Shown here in pieces: positions 5,631 to 6,573 of a DNA stretch of 6,573 bases. Position numbers and translations under genes: made by a program. Source of the stretch: Clostridiales bacterium (GTDB lineage Bacteria; Bacillota; Clostridia; Oscillospirales; Ruminococcaceae); NCBI GenBank assembly GCA_012800685.1, contig JAAZIT010000213.1:1-6573 (forward strand). Direction: 5' to 3'. Under the pieces are notes generated by a model that saw only the letters and a program-made list of their open reading frames with translations, searched no databases and was not told where the DNA came from. Position 1 is the first letter of the stretch, and every line of letters begins with the position of its first letter.

Positions 5631-6062
5631 TTATTTATCTTCTTTTGAAATATTATTGTAATTGTCAAGCAGATCTTCTAAGGTTATTGAATCAACAACC
5701 CCATCTATTGCTTCTGCAAGCCTGTCCCAAACCATAAGTGTAGGACAATAATCTTTTCTGTCACAAAAATTTTCATCTGTTTCTAGGCAAGCCACTGGAG
5801 CTAAATTGCCCTCCGTTAGCCTAAGTATCATACCAACTGTGTAATGTGATGGCTCATAAGCCAGTTTATATCCACCTGCTGCGCCTCTAATTGATCTAAC
5901 ATATCCAGCACGGCTTAAAATCGTAATTATCTGTTCTAAATACTTCCCAGAAATCCCCTGTCTTTCAGCAATAGTTTTTATAGGGATATGTTCTCCATTT
6001 CCATGTATTGCTAAATCAAGCATTAACCTAAGCGCATACCTGCCTTTAGTTGAAATTTTCAT
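5631..6062 (-). CDS. Rrf2 family transcriptional regulator, IscR-like, with [2Fe-2S] cysteines
   Basis: This 143-residue protein has the Rrf2 plan. MKISTKGRYALRLMLDLA opens it. A winged helix-turn-helix follows (about 26-56, IPIKTIAERQGISGKYLEQI), with the wing GAAGGYKL at about 60-67. A dimerisation helix near the end carries three cysteines, Cys92, Cys100 and Cys106 (C-x7-C-x5-C), just before the conserved Trp112. In IscR and relatives three such cysteines hold a [2Fe-2S] cluster that tunes DNA binding; CymR-type cysteine regulators lack them. ATG at 6062 is preferred because GAGG lies 7 nt before it; GTG at 6068 is too close to that site. The gene is alone, without the usual iscS/iscU behind it, and converges on metY. 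Its targets could be its own promoter and nearby sulfur genes, which is inference. I give no symbol because iscR and other Rrf2 members cannot be separated by sequence reading alone. Confidence 0.9.
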   Translation of the reverse strand: MKISTKGRYALRLMLDLAIHGNGEHIPIKTIAERQGISGKYLEQIITILSRAGYVRSIRGAAGGYKLAYEPSHYTVGMILRLTEGNLAPVACLETDENFCDRKDYCPTLMVWDRLAEAIDGVVDSITLEDLLDNYNNISKEDK

Positions 6063-6107
6063 TACCACACCTCTATCTTCTAATATATCTTATACCTATA
6101 CACACTC

Positions 6108-6136
6108 ATTTTAAGCCATAATTCAGATTATGTCAA
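6108..6136 (-). promoter_or_regulatory. Promoter of the Rrf2 regulator gene
   Basis: TTGACA (6136-6131) and TAAAAT (6113-6108) on the minus strand are 17 nt apart, giving 11 of 12 consensus bases. The start would be near 6101, about 40 nt before the ATG. Confidence 0.8.
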
Positions 6137-6157
6137 TAGGCTAAGTGTATATTGACT
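6131..6157. promoter_or_regulatory. Inverted repeat over the -35 of the Rrf2 gene, possible operator
   Basis: TGTCAATA (6131-6138) and TATTGACT (6150-6157) are inverted copies matching in 7 of 8 positions, 11 nt apart. The first arm contains the -35 box. Rrf2 proteins often repress their own gene through dyads of this size, so autoregulation is plausible. The arms also resemble two opposed -35 boxes, which could explain the symmetry without a repressor. Confidence 0.4.
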
Positions 6158-6162
6158 ATATA

Positions 6163-6282
6163 TTTTCTTGAAAAATTATCTAGTTAAGAAAAATCCAACA
6201 AACAATAGTTAAGCTTTACTATAAATTAAAAGTGTGTTATGTAAGTAAATAACAAAATAGTTGGATATGTAATAAAACTATT
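6163..6282. other. AT-rich intergenic stretch with two palindromes
   Basis: No gene is visible. ATAGTTAAGCTTTACTAT (6205-6222) is nearly a perfect palindrome. AAAATAGTT (6254-6262) and AACTATTTT (6276-6284) form a 9-bp A/T-rich hairpin that overlaps the nspC stop codon and lacks a good U tract on the minus strand. It may be a weak terminator for nspC. Confidence 0.35.
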
Positions 6283-6573
6283 TTAAAGCCTGCCCTTAAA
6301 ATCCTCATATCCAAAAACAGTAATTAGCTTAGTCTGATTTGTTTTGTCATAATTAGCAAGATAAATCCAAGGAAGTGGCATTCCATTAAATGTGTTATTT
6401 TTTACCATTGTATAGATAGCCATGTCGCAAAATACTAATTTATCCCCAACTTCTAAAGGTTTGTCAAATGAATAATCTCCAATTACATCTCCTGCTAGAC
6501 AGGTCGGACCCCCGAATCTATATGTAAAAGCTTTTTCGTTAGCTTCGCCAGCTCCTATAACAACAGGCTTGTA
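6283..6573 (-). CDS. nspC: Carboxynorspermidine/carboxyspermidine decarboxylase, C-terminal part
   Basis: The frame runs off the right edge, so only the last 96 residues of a protein normally near 380 residues are seen. The segment FGGPTCLAGDVIGDYSF (residues 20-36 of the visible part), then PLEVGDKLVFCDMAIYTMVKN and TFNGMPLP, is characteristic of NspC in the alanine-racemase-fold (fold III) PLP decarboxylases. The Cys in PTCLAGD and the Asp after it correspond to the conserved C-terminal active-site segment that acts with the Lys of the N-terminal barrel across the dimer. The enzyme removes the carboxyl group from carboxyspermidine or carboxynorspermidine to give spermidine or norspermidine, in the route that starts from aspartate semialdehyde. 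Its partner carboxyspermidine dehydrogenase would be expected upstream, outside the window. Diaminopimelate decarboxylase is related but lacks the NGMPLP-type ending. Confidence 0.9.
   Translation of the reverse strand, partial: YKPVVIGAGEANEKAFTYRFGGPTCLAGDVIGDYSFDKPLEVGDKLVFCDMAIYTMVKNNTFNGMPLPWIYLANYDKTNQTKLITVFGYEDFKGRL

Noticed and set aside
6152..6180. Plus-strand promoter using TTGACT at 6152
   Set aside because: The -10 at proper spacing (TTATCT) is poor and no plus-strand gene follows before the window end.

Overview
The window is AT-rich, with Shine-Dalgarno-led genes, sigma-A type promoters (TTGACA, 17-nt spacer, TATAAT-like -10) and U-tailed hairpin terminators. Codon use and gene families point to a low-GC Firmicute, most likely an anaerobic Clostridia member. 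That placement is inferred from style and content; there is no rRNA or marker gene here to fix the taxon.

Layout. (1) 2-1279, + strand: the 3' part of a cell-surface protein with bacterial Ig-like (Big_2) repeats and a C-terminal VanY/LdcB-type D,D- or L,D-carboxypeptidase domain. (2) 1280-1864: a gene-free AT-rich stretch with a degenerate tandem repeat of about 111 nt period (about three units) and a 15-bp bidirectional terminator. (3) 1865-3746, - strand: a two-gene operon of paralogous unrecognised proteins with its own perfect-consensus promoter. Both share an N-terminal domain of about 180 residues with an FTFWLNGGEND signature. One ends in a membrane helix with a poly-lysine tail, the other in an Asn-rich linker and a heptad coiled coil. 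The coding frame of the upstream gene continues 57 codons past its obvious ATG to a strong Shine-Dalgarno followed by ATA, not ATG. (4) 3793-5513, + strand: a divergent transcription unit with a promoter, a 28-codon leader peptide ending in Met, Cys, Arg, Met, Tyr, Cys, a structured untranslated region, and a full-length O-acetylhomoserine sulfhydrylase (metY-like) gene with terminator. (5) 5596-6157, - strand: an Rrf2/IscR-type regulator with three Fe-S cysteines, convergent with metY and with its own promoter and terminator. (6) 6283-6573, - strand: the C-terminal 96 residues of carboxynorspermidine/carboxyspermidine decarboxylase (nspC), cut by the window edge.

How the genes may work together. 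metY makes homocysteine from O-acetylhomoserine and sulfide. The Met/Cys-rich leader peptide suggests that translation of the leader senses charged Cys or Met tRNA, as in attenuation. The neighbouring Fe-S regulator could link sulfur or iron-sulfur status to this locus, but only proximity supports that. The paralogous pair looks like the least described part of the window. Its products have no visible secretion signal and could act as a membrane-anchored plus oligomerising partner pair on the cytoplasmic side.
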